NCBI GenBank assembly: GCA_029844215.1 | Contig: CM056736.1 | Location: forward strand, 25,233,501-25,297,500 | Source of the DNA: Przewalskia tangutica | Lineage: Eukaryota > Streptophyta > Magnoliopsida > Solanales > Solanaceae | Reading direction: 5' to 3' | Length of the DNA stretch: 64,000 nucleotides | Part shown: positions 1 through 10,480 of the stretch, in pieces | Layout: each line of letters begins with the position of its first letter | Position numbering within the stretch: the first letter of the stretch is position 1 | The notes under the pieces: generated by a model | The model's database searches: none | The model's input: the letters and a program-made list of their open reading frames with translations, nothing else | Told to the model about the DNA's origin: nothing | Made by a program: the position numbers and the translations under genes

Positions 1-830
1 TGCATTTTTTTGTTCAGCGGATTACACTTATGGCACGGTATGGATCATGTGTGGATGGCCCTCTTGGCATAAAGTTTGTATGAGTGTCCCTCTCAGCATG
101 TAGTTTGTATTAATGGCCCTCTCGGCAATGTTTGTATGAATGGCCCTCTCTGCGTGCTCGTATGAATGTCCCTCTTGGTAGTTTGCATGAATGACCCTCT
201 CAGCATGCAGTTTGTATGAATGGCCCTCTCGGTATGCAGTTTATATGAATGACCCTCTCGATAATGTTTGTATGAATGGCCCTATCAGCATGCAGTCGAA
301 AAATATAACCCTCTCAGTTGGATTATCTTTTTGTCTTCCCTTATTATTGGATGTGACCCTCTCGGTCAAGATTTCCATTTTGTCCTTTTATTAGTTGTGA
401 CCCTCTCGGTCAGATTGTTGTTGTCTTTTATTTGACTCTCATGGTCGGATTATACTTCTTCGTACTTTTGTCACTTGTGACCCTCTTCCATTTTATCTTT
501 TATATGGATTTCATGGTTGGGTTGTCTTTTCTTCGTCCCTTGTTGGCTCGTGGACCCTTTCAATTAGATAGACATTTTGTCACTTGTATGTCTCTCATGG
601 CCAGATTATGCTTCTTGGTCCTTTTATCATATGTGATCCTCAAGTTAAATGGTTATTTTAACCTTTATATGGATCTCATAGTTGAACTGTCTTTTCTTCG
701 TCCCTTGTTGGATCATGACCCTTTTAGTTAGATAGTCGTTTTGTCCTTTGTATGACTCTCACGGCCAGATTATGCCTTCCTTGTGGTGCTTTGCTGCTTT
801 AAATGGTTCTCTTGACCTGGTTGTGTTGCC
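1..830. repeat. Degenerate tandem repeat, CCCTCTCGG-type units
   Basis: Short units built on 'tgtatgaatggccctctcgg' followed by 'catgcagttt' recur many times up to about 300. From 300 to 800 the spacing loosens and only the 'gaccctctcggtcag' core recurs about every 60-110 bases. The array starts before the window. It lies on the 3' side of the minus-strand gypsy element at 2.1-4.9 kb, and such elements often carry tandem repeats in the 3' untranslated region, so it may be part of that element. No convincing coding potential; short plus-strand reading frames here are repeat translations. Confidence 0.7.
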
Positions 831-1230
831 TTGATGGTGCTTTTCTTGTCTATGGCTTTCAAGGCCCGGTTGTCATCTTCCAGTGTCGGAGTTTCTTTTT
901 TATTGTACTTGTTTCATTCATGAGCAAACAAGTTAAGAGAAAAAATCAGTCGTCCTCTTGACGATGTTTTGGAGACCTTCAAACATAGATTTTTTTAGTT
1001 CATATAGGGTCAATTCGTATCGCCGACTCCTGTCGCATTTCTTTTTTACTTATTCGATATCAACCTCCTTTTCAGGCTCCATATTATGAGAGATAAAATT
1101 TTAGATTAATATTTAAAAATAATTGAGAAAACAAAATTTTTACTAAAATATTTTATCATATTTAAAAATTATTAACTTAATTTCATGACATATACACTCT
1201 GAGAGAGGTTCTTCGACCGTCCTTGGCGCT
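831..1230. other. AT-rich stretch without recognisable feature
   Basis: I see no gene, repeat array or transposon end here. The sequence becomes strongly AT-rich from about 1080 to 1190. Confidence 0.5.
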
Positions 1231-1249
1231 CTGGGCATGCTCCTCTTTT

Positions 1250-1560
1250 CTGCTAGTGAAATTTTTGAAACACCTTCAAAAAGTTTACCCCAATTGAAAA
1301 TTAGAGATCTGTTGATTCTCGTGCCGATTCATAGTGAAGGAATTTTTGAGTTTCACTCAAAACTTTTACCCCAGTTAAAGGTTTTAGACCGACTGGCTCT
1401 TGTGATGGAGATGTTGGTGGAATTTTTGAGATCTTCTCAAAAATTCTGCCCCAGTTTGAAAATTTTGGCCAACTGATCCTTTGTGCTAGGTTCGTTGGTG
1501 GAATTTTTGAGGTCCTCTACAAAATTATTCCCAGTTTCAAGCTGAGATCTCTATACTTTG
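1250..1560. repeat. About 80-bp tandem repeat with internal inverted repeat
   Basis: Four diverged copies begin near 1258, 1345, 1418 and 1499. Each has 'gaatttttgag', a short loop, 'ctcaaaa' and then 'ccccagtt'. The third copy holds an inverted repeat with 11-bp arms around TCT (about 1420-1446). Position and style fit the 3' untranslated region of the minus-strand gypsy element downstream of its integrase. Confidence 0.7.
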
Positions 1561-2107
1561 TGAGTCAATCCTTTGTATTCTCATGTCTTGGAGGCTTCCT
1601 AGGGGTTTCTTTGGTTTTTTTTTGTGCGGCCGATCTCAAAGAGCGCATACGTAATGTAGTTCGTGAACTAGGCCGAACGTAGTTCGGGATAAAAATGGTT
1701 GGTTTTTTGTAATAATGTGACCGAGTTCTAAATGGACACCTATGTATCCTCTTTGGGAATCAGGTCATCGCATATTTCATATTACAAGGAAATGTCCTTT
1801 GGTTTTTCTATTGCAATTACAAGTAGAGAAAATGCAATTACAAGCCAAGAAATGCGATTAAAAGTAAACAAAATGTGATTAAGTAAAAGGCAATTATAAA
1901 CTGACATGCATGTCATCATGAATAATATCTCTTGATAGCGTCTAAGTTGATTGCCTTAGACTACTCTTAGACATCCATTTGTGAGAGGATTAAAACTCCT
2001 TCTGATAGTACCTTGCGCACCATGTAGGATCGTTGTCAGTTGGGTGATAATTTCATTTTGTACTCATCTTGGTGCAGAAATATGTACTTAAGTACCTATT
2101 GTCCCAT
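1561..2107 (-). other. Gypsy 3' region with CGTAGTTCGGGAT / CAGGTCATCG motif
   Basis: No gene. The stretch 1640-1790 carries 'cgtagttcgggat' and 'atgtatcctctttgggaatcaggtc'. The same motif pair repeats at 28.86-29.25, 30.57-30.65 and 30.92-30.99 kb inside the large non-coding element. This links the decayed gypsy here with that element as members of one lineage (inference from shared motifs). Confidence 0.6.
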
Positions 2108-2960
2108 TTAAAAGATTTGGGCTTTGACCCACTTGTTGAATGAGTGTGACATTCTTTGTTGGTATAGTTGACTGTGACATATGGCAACCATCATTTTCTC
2201 ATCAATCAAAGTCAGTTGCTCGTATCTTTTCTGGACCCATTTTGTGTTGTTCAATTCTACTTCTTGTATGATCTTGAGTGATGGTATCTCTACCTCGGCC
2301 GGTATCACTTCTTCAGTACCATAGACAAGTAAATATAGAGTTGCTCTGATTGAGGTCCGAGTAGTAGTTCGGTATCCTAGCAACGTATAGGGCAACTGTT
2401 CATGCCAACATTTGTAGTTGCACGTCATTTTCCTTAATATCCTCTTGATGTTCGTGTTGACTGCCTCTACATCTCAGTTCATATGTGGACTGTAGGCACA
2501 CAAATTTTGATGAGTTATACAAAATTATTCACAAATGTCCTTCATTAGATGGCTATTCATAATTGCTCCATTGTCAGTTATGATTGACTCCGAGATTCCA
2601 AATCGGTATATGATGGTGTTTCATACGAAGTATGCTATCACTTTCTTTGTTATTGACTTGTAAAAAGTAGATTCAACCCACCTTGTGAAGTAGTCTATGA
2701 CAACCAGGATGAAACAATGTCTGTTGGATTCTACTGGCTCTATAGGCTTAAAGATGTCCATACCCCCAAGCTATAAATGGCCATGGTGAGCTCATGACAT
2801 TAAGCTCACTGGGTGGGACCCTTATAAAATCTTTGTGGATCTGACACTGATGGCATATTTGCATGAATCTGCTACAATCAGTTTCCATGGTCATCCAATA
2901 GTAGCCTGCTCTCAAAATCCTTTTGGTAAGGATAAATATGTTCACGTAAGGGTCACAAGT
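2108..2960 (-). pseudogene. Ty3/gypsy integrase, decayed
   Basis: Integrase inserts the retrotransposon DNA copy into the host genome. Read on the minus strand, the N-terminal zinc-binding part (about 2748-2945) shows GYYW and the paired cysteines of CHQCQIHKD. The core follows at about 2540-2740 with IDYFTRW and ITDNGA, then EAVNTNIKRILRKM with the catalytic glutamate. A C-terminal segment (2108-2428) includes LPYTLLGYRTTTRTS and VYGTEEVIPAEVE. Several stops and frame changes separate these blocks, for example a stop in the core after AYFV, so no full protein can be made. It is the last domain of a pol gene reading right to left from about 4.9 kb. Confidence 0.85.
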
Positions 2961-3148
2961 CCCGACGTGTACTTATTCTAACAGTTTTGTGGCCTCTTAG
3001 GTATTAACATATTTGAGTATCCCTAGATCAAGCGTCCTTCTATAGAGTACTCCCTTGTTTAGAAAGAAACTATTGACCATTCTTATGATGGTATTCTTTT
3101 GATTCGCTTTGATATTCTCGAGTTACTCTCCCTTGTCCAAGTATGTGC

Positions 3149-3730
3149 TTATGTCGGTGTACCACGATTGTTTGGTTTTGTCTCTACATGGGAACAATAA
3201 CTGTGTTTTCCCCTGATGTTGATCTCTAGCGGATCAATGTGACTGCTTTCTGGATGTTGTATCATGGATGCTATGGTTGCAAGAGCATTGGTGAATGCAT
3301 TGTTGGCTCTCGGCGTGTGCCGAAACTCAATCTTTCTAAACCTTTTGCACAATATTTGTTCAAGGTTCACATAGGGCAAGATCTTCTCATTCTTGGTGGC
3401 CCATTCTCTTTTGGCTTGGTGAATTAGTAGTTCTGAGTCTCCTATTACCAATAATTCTTAGATATCCATATTGATGGTCATGTAAAGACCCATAATGTAA
3501 GCTTCATACTCTACCATGTTGTTTGTATATCAAAAGCTGAGCTTTGCCACCATTGAGTAATGTTGACCTGTTTCTGAGACTAAAACTGCTTTGATTCCCA
3601 AACCCTTGTAATTGATTGTGACGTCAAAGAACATTCTCCATAATGAGTAGGTTTTGACTGTGTATTCCTCAACTATAATCACTTCGTCGGAAAATCGTCG
3701 CCAATGGTTCAAACTCTATATCGACCGGAC
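3149..3730 (-). pseudogene. Ty3/gypsy RNase H-like domain, decayed
   Basis: RNase H removes the RNA strand during reverse transcription. Frame pieces on the minus strand contain VIGDSELLIHQ, then YVNLEQILCKRFRKIEFRH and ANNAFTNALATIASM, the usual end of this domain in plant gypsy elements. An upstream block near 3530-3712 has FFDVTINYKGLGIKAVLVSETGQHYSM, a degraded start of the fold with the first acidic strand. Stops separate the two blocks. The domain lies between the RT/connection region and integrase, in the order expected for Ty3/gypsy. A domain at this place fits the Tat clade; that clade assignment is inference. Confidence 0.75.
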
Positions 3731-3796
3731 TTTCCATAGCAAATCAACGATAATTATCCCTTGATAACTTTCTGGACCACATACGTGATGTAGAAT

Positions 3797-4290
3797 TCAC
3801 TTAGGAGCATTTTCCACTTGGCCAGTTTCCCTATAGTCATTGGCTTGTAAAATATGTACTTCAAGAGATCCATCTTGGAGATTTTTTGGGTAGTGTATGT
3901 CGATAAGTAGTGTCTCAGCTTTTGTGATGCCTATGCCAGGGCACAACATGTATTTTCTATCAAGGTGTGCCTCGAATCGCAAGCGGTAAACTTTTTGCTT
4001 AGATAGTAGATGGATCCCTCTTTCATCCTAGTTCTGTAGTGTTGCGCCAACGTGCACCCAAATGCATTCTCCAATACTGACAAATACAACAATAGTGGGC
4101 TCCCCAGTCTGGGAGGGACCAAGACTGACAAATTAGAGAGATATCTCTTAATAGTGTCAAAGGCTTTCTGACACTCATCTGTCCACTTGGTGGGTGCATC
4201 CTTTTTCAATAGCTTGAGGATGGGCTCCATGATTATCATAGAATGCGCTATGAATCTTCCAATGTAGTTCAACCTTCCTATAAAACTCAC
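3797..4290 (-). pseudogene. Ty3/gypsy RT connection and first RNase H region, decayed
   Basis: The minus-strand reading frame begins with SFIGRLNYIGRFIAHSM, the segment that follows the RT palm in gypsy pol. It continues through KWTDECQKAFDTIKRYLS and PLLLYLSVLENAFGCTLAQH to SIYYLSKKFTACDSRHTLIENTCCALA, the RNase H start of gypsy elements. The following piece (3797-3982) reads on in another frame. Length and order match the family; frameshifts break the protein. Confidence 0.8.
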
Positions 4291-4353
4291 GACGTCTTTT
4301 TTGGTCTCTGACGGTGGAAACTATTGAATGAAATTGATTTTCGAGGGATCTAA

Positions 4354-4912
4354 TTATATGCCCATGTGGCTGACTATAAATCCTAACAATTTTTCGGCAG
4401 GCACTCTAAATGCGCACTTGACTAGATTCTGCTTCTGATTGAACTTGTGAAGTCTGTCGAAGAACATTTGTAAGTGTATGATATGATTTGAAGCGTCCCA
4501 TGACTTGATTATGACGTCATCTACATAGACTTCTATCTCTTTGTGCATCATGTCATAGAATATGGCGATCATTTCCCTCATATTAGTGGTGCCGACGTTC
4601 TTGAGGCCGAACGACATTACCCGATAGTGGTATACTCTTTATAGAGTGATGAAATCCATTTTAGACGCGTCTTTACTCATGAGAATCGATCGTGGCGGAG
4701 AAAAATCCACAAATAAATGTAACTCATGCATCACATATTTATCGATGAGTATGTGTATATTTAGAAATGGAAAGTTATCATTGGGACTAGCTCGATTGAG
4801 ATCACGGTAGTCCACATAGATTAAATTTTTTCCACCTTTCTTTAGCACGGGCATGATATTGACCAACTAAGTGGGGTAAAAAGTTACTTCCACAACGCAT
4901 AAGATGTGGGTA
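4354..4912 (-). pseudogene. Ty3/gypsy reverse transcriptase, 5' truncated
   Basis: Reverse transcriptase copies the element RNA into DNA. The minus-strand frame 4639-4866 shows VNIMPVLKKGGKN, VDYRDLNRASPNDNFP and LFVDFSPP, the fingers and first palm motif. The next frame (4354-4617) has MSFGLKNVGTT and the catalytic YVDD in EVYVDDVIIKS. Upstream residues EVTFYPT are still readable to about 4912, then similarity stops abruptly and copia gag sequence on the other strand begins. Gag, protease and the 5' LTR of this gypsy element are therefore missing. Several stops and frame changes are present. Confidence 0.85.
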
Positions 4913-4934
4913 CTAAAAAGTTCATCATTGGAAA

Positions 4935-5790
4935 TTTCTGAAATTTCAAATGGTGGACGACAAAACTGTGATGTCCTAAGTCCAGGAATTTCAAATGATT
5001 CTACATCACCTAGATTTGGAAGGAATGAAACCAAATGAGCAATTTTTGGTTGCCTCATTAATTGAGAAGTTACCTCCTTCATGGAATGAGTTTATGAGTT
5101 ACTTATAACTCAAGACAAATGAGATGACCTTTGAGGAGCTTATTATCAAACTCCAGATTCAGGAGGATAATAAGAAGGTCATGCCAAATGAGAAGTAACC
5201 CGCTGAGGCTAAGGCAAATCTGGAAGAGGCCAAAGGGAACACAAGTAAAAAGCACAAGTTTCAGAATGATGGTAAAGCCCCAACAACTGAGAAGTTTAAG
5301 GGGACTGTCATCACTGTGGGAAACCTGGTCACATGATCAAGGATTGCCGCAAACTCAAAAATGAAAATAAAGAGAAGGCCAAAGGCAAGGATAACATCGT
5401 CGAAGACACGCTTCTTGATGATATGATTGAGGAGTTCTTGGTGGTGGTACTTGAACCAAACCTCGTTGAGAATCCTATGCAGTGGTGGATGGACACGAGT
5501 GCTACCCGGCACATCTGTTCCAACAGAGAAACCTTCTCCACATATACACCAGTCATGGATAAGAAGTTGTTCATGGACAACAATGCTTCATCGGATGTGC
5601 TTGGGGTAGGAAAGGTGGTCGTGAAGATGACTTCCGGAAAGGAACTTACTCTGAAGGAAGTAATGCATGTACCTGAGATACGAAGAAATTTAATTTCTGA
5701 ACCTTTATTGGTGAATGATGGTTTTAGACAAGTATTTGATTCCAGTAAATTTGTAATCACTAAGAATGAAACTTTTTTATGAAGGGACTT
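4935..5790 (+). pseudogene. Ty1/copia gag and protease, 5' truncated
   Basis: The plus strand reads through a copia gag C-terminal half: QFLVASLIEKLPPSWNEFMSY, then KTNEMTFEELIIKLQIQED, with stops in frame (for example after MSYL). A zinc knuckle of the form CX2CX4HX4C, CHHCGKPGHMIKDC, lies at 5306-5347. The protease site at 5489-5500 reads WWMDTS, where the family normally has DTG, so the catalytic turn is altered. The block EVMHVPEIRRNLIS precedes the integrase region. The N-terminal half of gag, primer-binding site and 5' LTR are absent; the junction with inverted gypsy RT is at about 4912-4940. Confidence 0.85.
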
Positions 5791-5829
5791 CGTCTGTGAA
5801 GGTCTCTTCAAAGTTAATGCCTTGTTGTA

Positions 5830-6730
5830 ATGCCTTTTATTAATAAAATTGAGTCTTTTTCTTATTTGCTTGAGTCTTCTAGTGTATGGCATCATAGACT
5901 AGGACATGTAAATTATCAATCTATCCAAATCTTGGTAAAGTTGGAGTTGTTGTCATCTATCGACGTAAACCCTCAATGTAAGTGTGAAGTGTGCGTAGAG
6001 GCAAAACTTTCAAAGAGTCCCTTTTAGATTCGTCGAAAGGGAAACCTCTCCTCTAGAACTTATTCAGACAGACATATGTGACTTAAAGTTTTCTCAAACT
6101 AAAGGGGGAAACAAGTACTTTGTGATTTTCATAGATGATAGCACAAGATATTGTTACCTTTACTTATTAAAAAGTAAAGATGAAGCCTTTGAAGCATTCA
6201 AACGCTACAAAGCAGAAGTTAAGAACCAACTAACCGGACGAATTAAATCAATCTGTAGTGATATAGGGGGAGAATACGTAGCGCCTTTTGAAGAATATTG
6301 TGACCAATCGGGCATTGTTTATCAAACAACGACTCCTTACTCACCTCAATCAAACGGTGTCGTTGAACGCAAGAACCATACTCTTAAGGAAATGATAAAT
6401 GTCTTGTTCATCAATTCTGGTCTTCCCCAAAACATGTGGGGAGATATTGTCCTTACCGCTAATAAGATTCTTAATAGAGTCTCACATAAGGGTAAGGAAA
6501 AGACTTCATACTAGCTATGGAAAGGAAAGAAACCCATCTAAAAATACTTGAGGGTGTGGGGTTGTCTGGCAAAGGTTGAAGTACCTAAGACAAAAGAGGT
6601 CAAGATTGAGCCTAAGACTGTAGATTGCATATTCATCAGATATGCAGCAACAGTAGTGCTTATCGCTTCTTAGTGCATAAGTCAGATGTACCAGACATTC
6701 ATGTAGGTACAATCAAGGAATGTCAGTTTC
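5830..6730 (+). pseudogene. Ty1/copia integrase, decayed
   Basis: This domain would insert the copia cDNA. The pre-integrase zinc-binding motif is visible as WHHRLGH with CEVCVEAK (about 5890-6010). The catalytic core has the first aspartate in TDICDLKF (near 6070), the second in SICSDIGGEY and the glutamate in NGVVERKN (6122-6514). The frame shifts after SPF (about 6027) and again after 6514, where a stop replaces the continuation, so the protein is dead. It sits between protease and RT, the copia order. Confidence 0.87.
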
Positions 6731-8530
6731 TTTGAAGACTCGTTTCCTATAAAGAAAAGAGACATAACCTCCCGCAAATGAAGTTATGAACAAAGTTTTC
6801 AAGATACAGGATTCATTGACTGTCTGGATCTAGGCGATTCAGATCTAGTGGACTCCGAAGTGGCTGATTATCCGGAATATAGTGTTCCATATTCTCAGGA
6901 CTTGGAGGTTCCAGAGATGGAACCAAGACGAAGCAAAAGGGTCAGGAAAGATAAGTCATTCGGTCTGGACTTTGTAGCTTATATGGTTCATGACGAACTA
7001 TGGACAATTGTTGAAGCATTGTCAACTCTAGAAGCACCGCTATGAAAAGAAGTTATAGAGAGTGAGATAGGCTCCATTATGAACAACCATACTTGGGAGT
7101 TGGTTGATCTTCCTCCGAAAAATAAACCGTTGGGTTGTAAATGGATACTCAAACGGAAGTTGAAAGCAGATGGATTTATAGACAAGTATAAGGTTAGGTT
7201 GGTAGTCAAGGGCTATCGACAAAAGGAGGGTCTTGATTACTTTGACACGTACTCTCCGGTGTTTAGAATGACGTCCATATGAGTATTCATAGTTATCACC
7301 GCATTGCAGGATATTGAAATACATCAAAGGGATGTCAAGACAGCCTTCCTAAATGGTGATTTGAAAGATAAAATCTATATGGACCAACCCGAGAGGTATG
7401 TGGTTATAGGATAAGAGAAGAAAGTTTGTCGACTGTCAAATATTTGTATGGGCTGAAACAGGCCCCGAAGCAATGACACAATAAATTTGATAGTACTCTA
7501 CTATTGAAAAGATTCACCATTAATGAGTGTGACAAATTTGTCTTCACGAAAGGAAATATCGACTCATTCATCATGATATGCCTTTATGTAGACGACATAT
7601 TGATCACAGAGAGCAGTCATGTGTTGATCTTAGAGACTAAGAACATATTGAAACAATGTTTTGACATGAAGGATATGGGTATTTTAGATGTCATCTTAGG
7701 GATCAATATCTCTAAGACATCGGACGGACTGATCTTATCTCAATCTCACTATATCGAGGATGTGTTAAAGAAGTTTGATATGTTCGACAGTTCGCCGATA
7801 ACATCATCATTGGATATAAATCAAAAGATTGATAAAAATTGTGGTGCACTCATATGCCAGGAACGATACGCTCAGGTGATTGGTAGTTTGATGTACATCA
7901 TGGCGCACTGACGATATCGTATATCTGATCAACAAGTTGGCTAGGTTTACCCGAAATCCAAGTGATGACCATTGGAAAGCATTAAATCGGGTACTACGGT
8001 ACCTAAAATACACGCTAGATTATGAGTTGCATTATTCGAGATATCCAGATGTACTAGAGGGGTACAGTGATGCAAACTGGATATCTGATATATAGAACAC
8101 CAAGTCCACCAGTGGGTATATATTTACAATTAGTGGTGGGGTTGTGTTTTGGAAATCCTCTAAGCAAATTTGCATCGCCCGATGCACAATGGAATCAGAG
8201 TTTATCGCTTTTAGACAAAGTAGGAGAAAAAGCTGAGTGGCTTCATGACTTCTTAGAGGATGTCATGTGTTGGGACAAACCCGTACCTTTTGTAATGATC
8301 TACTGCGATAGTCAGTTGGCTCTAGGAAGGACACGTAGTTCTATGTACAATGGAAAATCTCGTCATAATCGACGGAGACATAAGATCGTTCGATAGTTGA
8401 TCACCATGGGTATTATTTCCATTGATTATGTAAAATCAAAGGAGAACATAACAGACTCTTTGACTAAGGGCATACCCAGAGATCAGACAGTCTGCATGTC
8501 TAGAGGAATGGGCTTAAAACCCAAACAATA
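6731..8530 (+). pseudogene. Ty1/copia reverse transcriptase and RNase H, decayed
   Basis: A linker with EPRRSKRVRKDKSFG (6848-7045) leads into RT: NHTWELVDLPPKNKPLGCKWI and GLDYFDTYSPVF at 7079-7282, then a stop where RTSIR-type residues would continue. The next blocks are QRDVKTAFLNGDLKDKIYMD (about 7327) and CLYVDDILI with the YVDD site (7585). RNase H follows with GYSDANW and SGGVVFWKSSKQ-like residues in shifting frames (8067-8400), ending in DSLTKGIP at about 8455-8475. At least four breaks are seen. The element is therefore non-autonomous. Confidence 0.87.
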
Positions 8531-9158
8531 AGAACAGATACGGTGGATACCTAACCTTACCGACTGAAGATCTCAGGAATTAGGTTCAATGGAAAAACTA
8601 AGTCGTAAAGGTTCAGTTGAGCGCTTCGGTGGAATCAAGAGCACTTCGTATGATGATTTCTGTAAATAAACATGAATCCAAGGTCATTCTCGTGATAAAC
8701 ATTATGTTCTATCTGCAGTGTGGGTAGAGGTTAAGGTTCAAAAACCTTTAATGATCCTCGACGGTTGAGGTTAGATTTGGAGAATCTTTTAATGGTTCCT
8801 AACACTTGTGGAGTGGGGTATAGCAGGATACCTTGTATGAGACCACATATTTAAGTGCGAGGACGGGACACCTCAAATGAACGCACTTAAGAATCTAAGA
8901 CGTGTCCACGGCCACAACGGACAAAACATTAAAGAAGAACAGAGTAAGGAAATTTATTGTGTTGGTACCATTGTCTTGGCTTACATTAAACACTGATGGT
9001 TCAAAACATCATCTTCACCGCGCAGTAAGTAAGTCCGATGGTATTCAACTATGGAAGGTTCAAAGTCACGTCTACCTATCCAGATGCAACATCAATCCAC
9101 CGAAAGATTGCTAGAAAGACACCTTATGAGTGCGCCAAAATCTCTTTCAAGAGGAGAT
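8531..9158 (+). other. Copia 3' untranslated region and polypurine tract
   Basis: No coding sequence. The stretch joins the end of RNase H to the 3' LTR. Immediately before the LTR lies 'aagaggagat' (9149-9158), a plausible polypurine tract that primes plus-strand DNA synthesis. Confidence 0.6.
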
Positions 9159-10047
9159 TGTTGGAAATTTATTAATGTGAAATAAAGTTTAACCTATTAT
9201 TTATGACTCAAACAATTGGGGGCCCGCACGTCGAAAATGTCGTTTCCACACACGTGCACACATTGTACCAAGGATCGTAAATTTCCTTAGTGAAAGAGAT
9301 ATTGGTACGTAAACACAATATTTGAGACATGAAATGATAGACGATTATTCGCCAAATGACGAGTGTTTGACGTTGGTAAATAAAGGAAGAAGTGTATGAT
9401 ATGTAAAGGATGAAATGAGTCGGAAATTGTCGCGGAGCCGCGAAGGGTCGCAACGCAACACCATCTGGGGTGTGGGGCTGGAGGGCTGCGGTGCTAAATC
9501 CCTGTTTAGTCACTGGAGCTCAGGCGCCACGACGCCTCCCTGACTAAGCCGATGCGCTTCACTGGCAGTGAGGTCGACGGGAGATGAAAAGTTTCTAACT
9601 TTTGGGTTGGTTTTAGAGCATTGAACTTCCATTACTTGGCACTTGAATTCGGCCATTATTTGGCTGAATTATAACCCCTCAATAAGTGTCATTACATGGC
9701 TATTGAAAGCCATTACTTGACTAGTTGGGAGGTCATCTTTCATATGCTATAAATTAAGGACTTGTCTCAATTGAAAGACACATCAAAATCAGATTTATGA
9801 TATTCTTCTTCTCTAGCTTTCTTTCACACACTCAAAAGGTTATTTTTGTAGTAAACATTTGAGTTTCCTTTGCTCACTTATTAGTTGTTGTTTTATCTTG
9901 GACAAGTTGTCAATTACCGTAAAAGGATGTATACAGGGCAATATTGTCTTATTCTTTGTAGTCGTTCGCTTTTGTTCTAGTTCCAAATTATAATCATTGT
10001 ATTCGTTACTTACTTTCTATTTCCTTGTAACTTTCATTGTACTCACA
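9159..10047 (+). mobile_element. Copia 3' LTR (right end uncertain)
   Basis: The LTR starts with TGTTGGAAATTT directly after the polypurine tract. A related LTR fragment with the same start lies at 54656-54905. A GC-rich block (9427-9570) with cgcggagccgcg and caggcgccacgacgcc precedes a TATA box TATAAAT at 9748-9754, so 9159 to about 9780 behaves as U3. I place the end near 10047 only because of a 'ctcaca' there; it could be earlier or later. Confidence 0.6.
9748..9754 (+). promoter_or_regulatory. TATA box of copia LTR
   Basis: TATAAAT inside the LTR, about 590 bases from its start and 180 bases downstream of the GC-rich block. The position suits the retroelement promoter; transcription start was not determined. 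Confidence 0.45.
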
Positions 10048-10480
10048 AATGAATCCTATTTTTCCTCTTCACAATCCCTTCTACAAGAGGTCAAAGGTTT
10101 ACTTCAACTAGACAAGTGGCTACCTACTATGAGAAGAAGATATGAAAAATGTAATTTCTTTGCAAGTTAATTGTGTATATTTGTATATAGTGGAGGATCT
10201 TATATAGGATAATCCTTCATCTCTTTTGATAGTTTTTTTGTGAAGATTCTAATGGTTTTGGAGAGGAAAGGAAATCCGGGACTAAAAACAAAATTTCTTT
10301 CTATTTTTTATTATTATATAATAGATTCTAGTTGAAAAATGGAAAGATTCGCTTTCTTTTAACCATAGGTTTGGTCCATGTGCCCTCTAACATATGTATT
10401 TTATTGTGATTAATTGACATGGTAGGGGTCAAGCCTAACCCCCACACCAATGGGATCACAGCGAATAGTAATGGCTTAAA
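10048..10480. other. No recognisable feature
   Basis: AT-rich sequence between the copia LTR and the tandem array. No reading frame, terminal repeat or known repeat is recognised. Confidence 0.5.

Noticed and set aside
5329..5895. 188-codon open frame on minus strand
   Set aside because: It lies antisense to recognisable copia gag and protease and has no similarity of its own.
2108..8530. Endogenous pararetrovirus instead of LTR retrotransposons
   Set aside because: Integrase domains, LTR starts and polypurine tracts fit Ty3/gypsy and Ty1/copia; no movement or coat protein similarity is seen.
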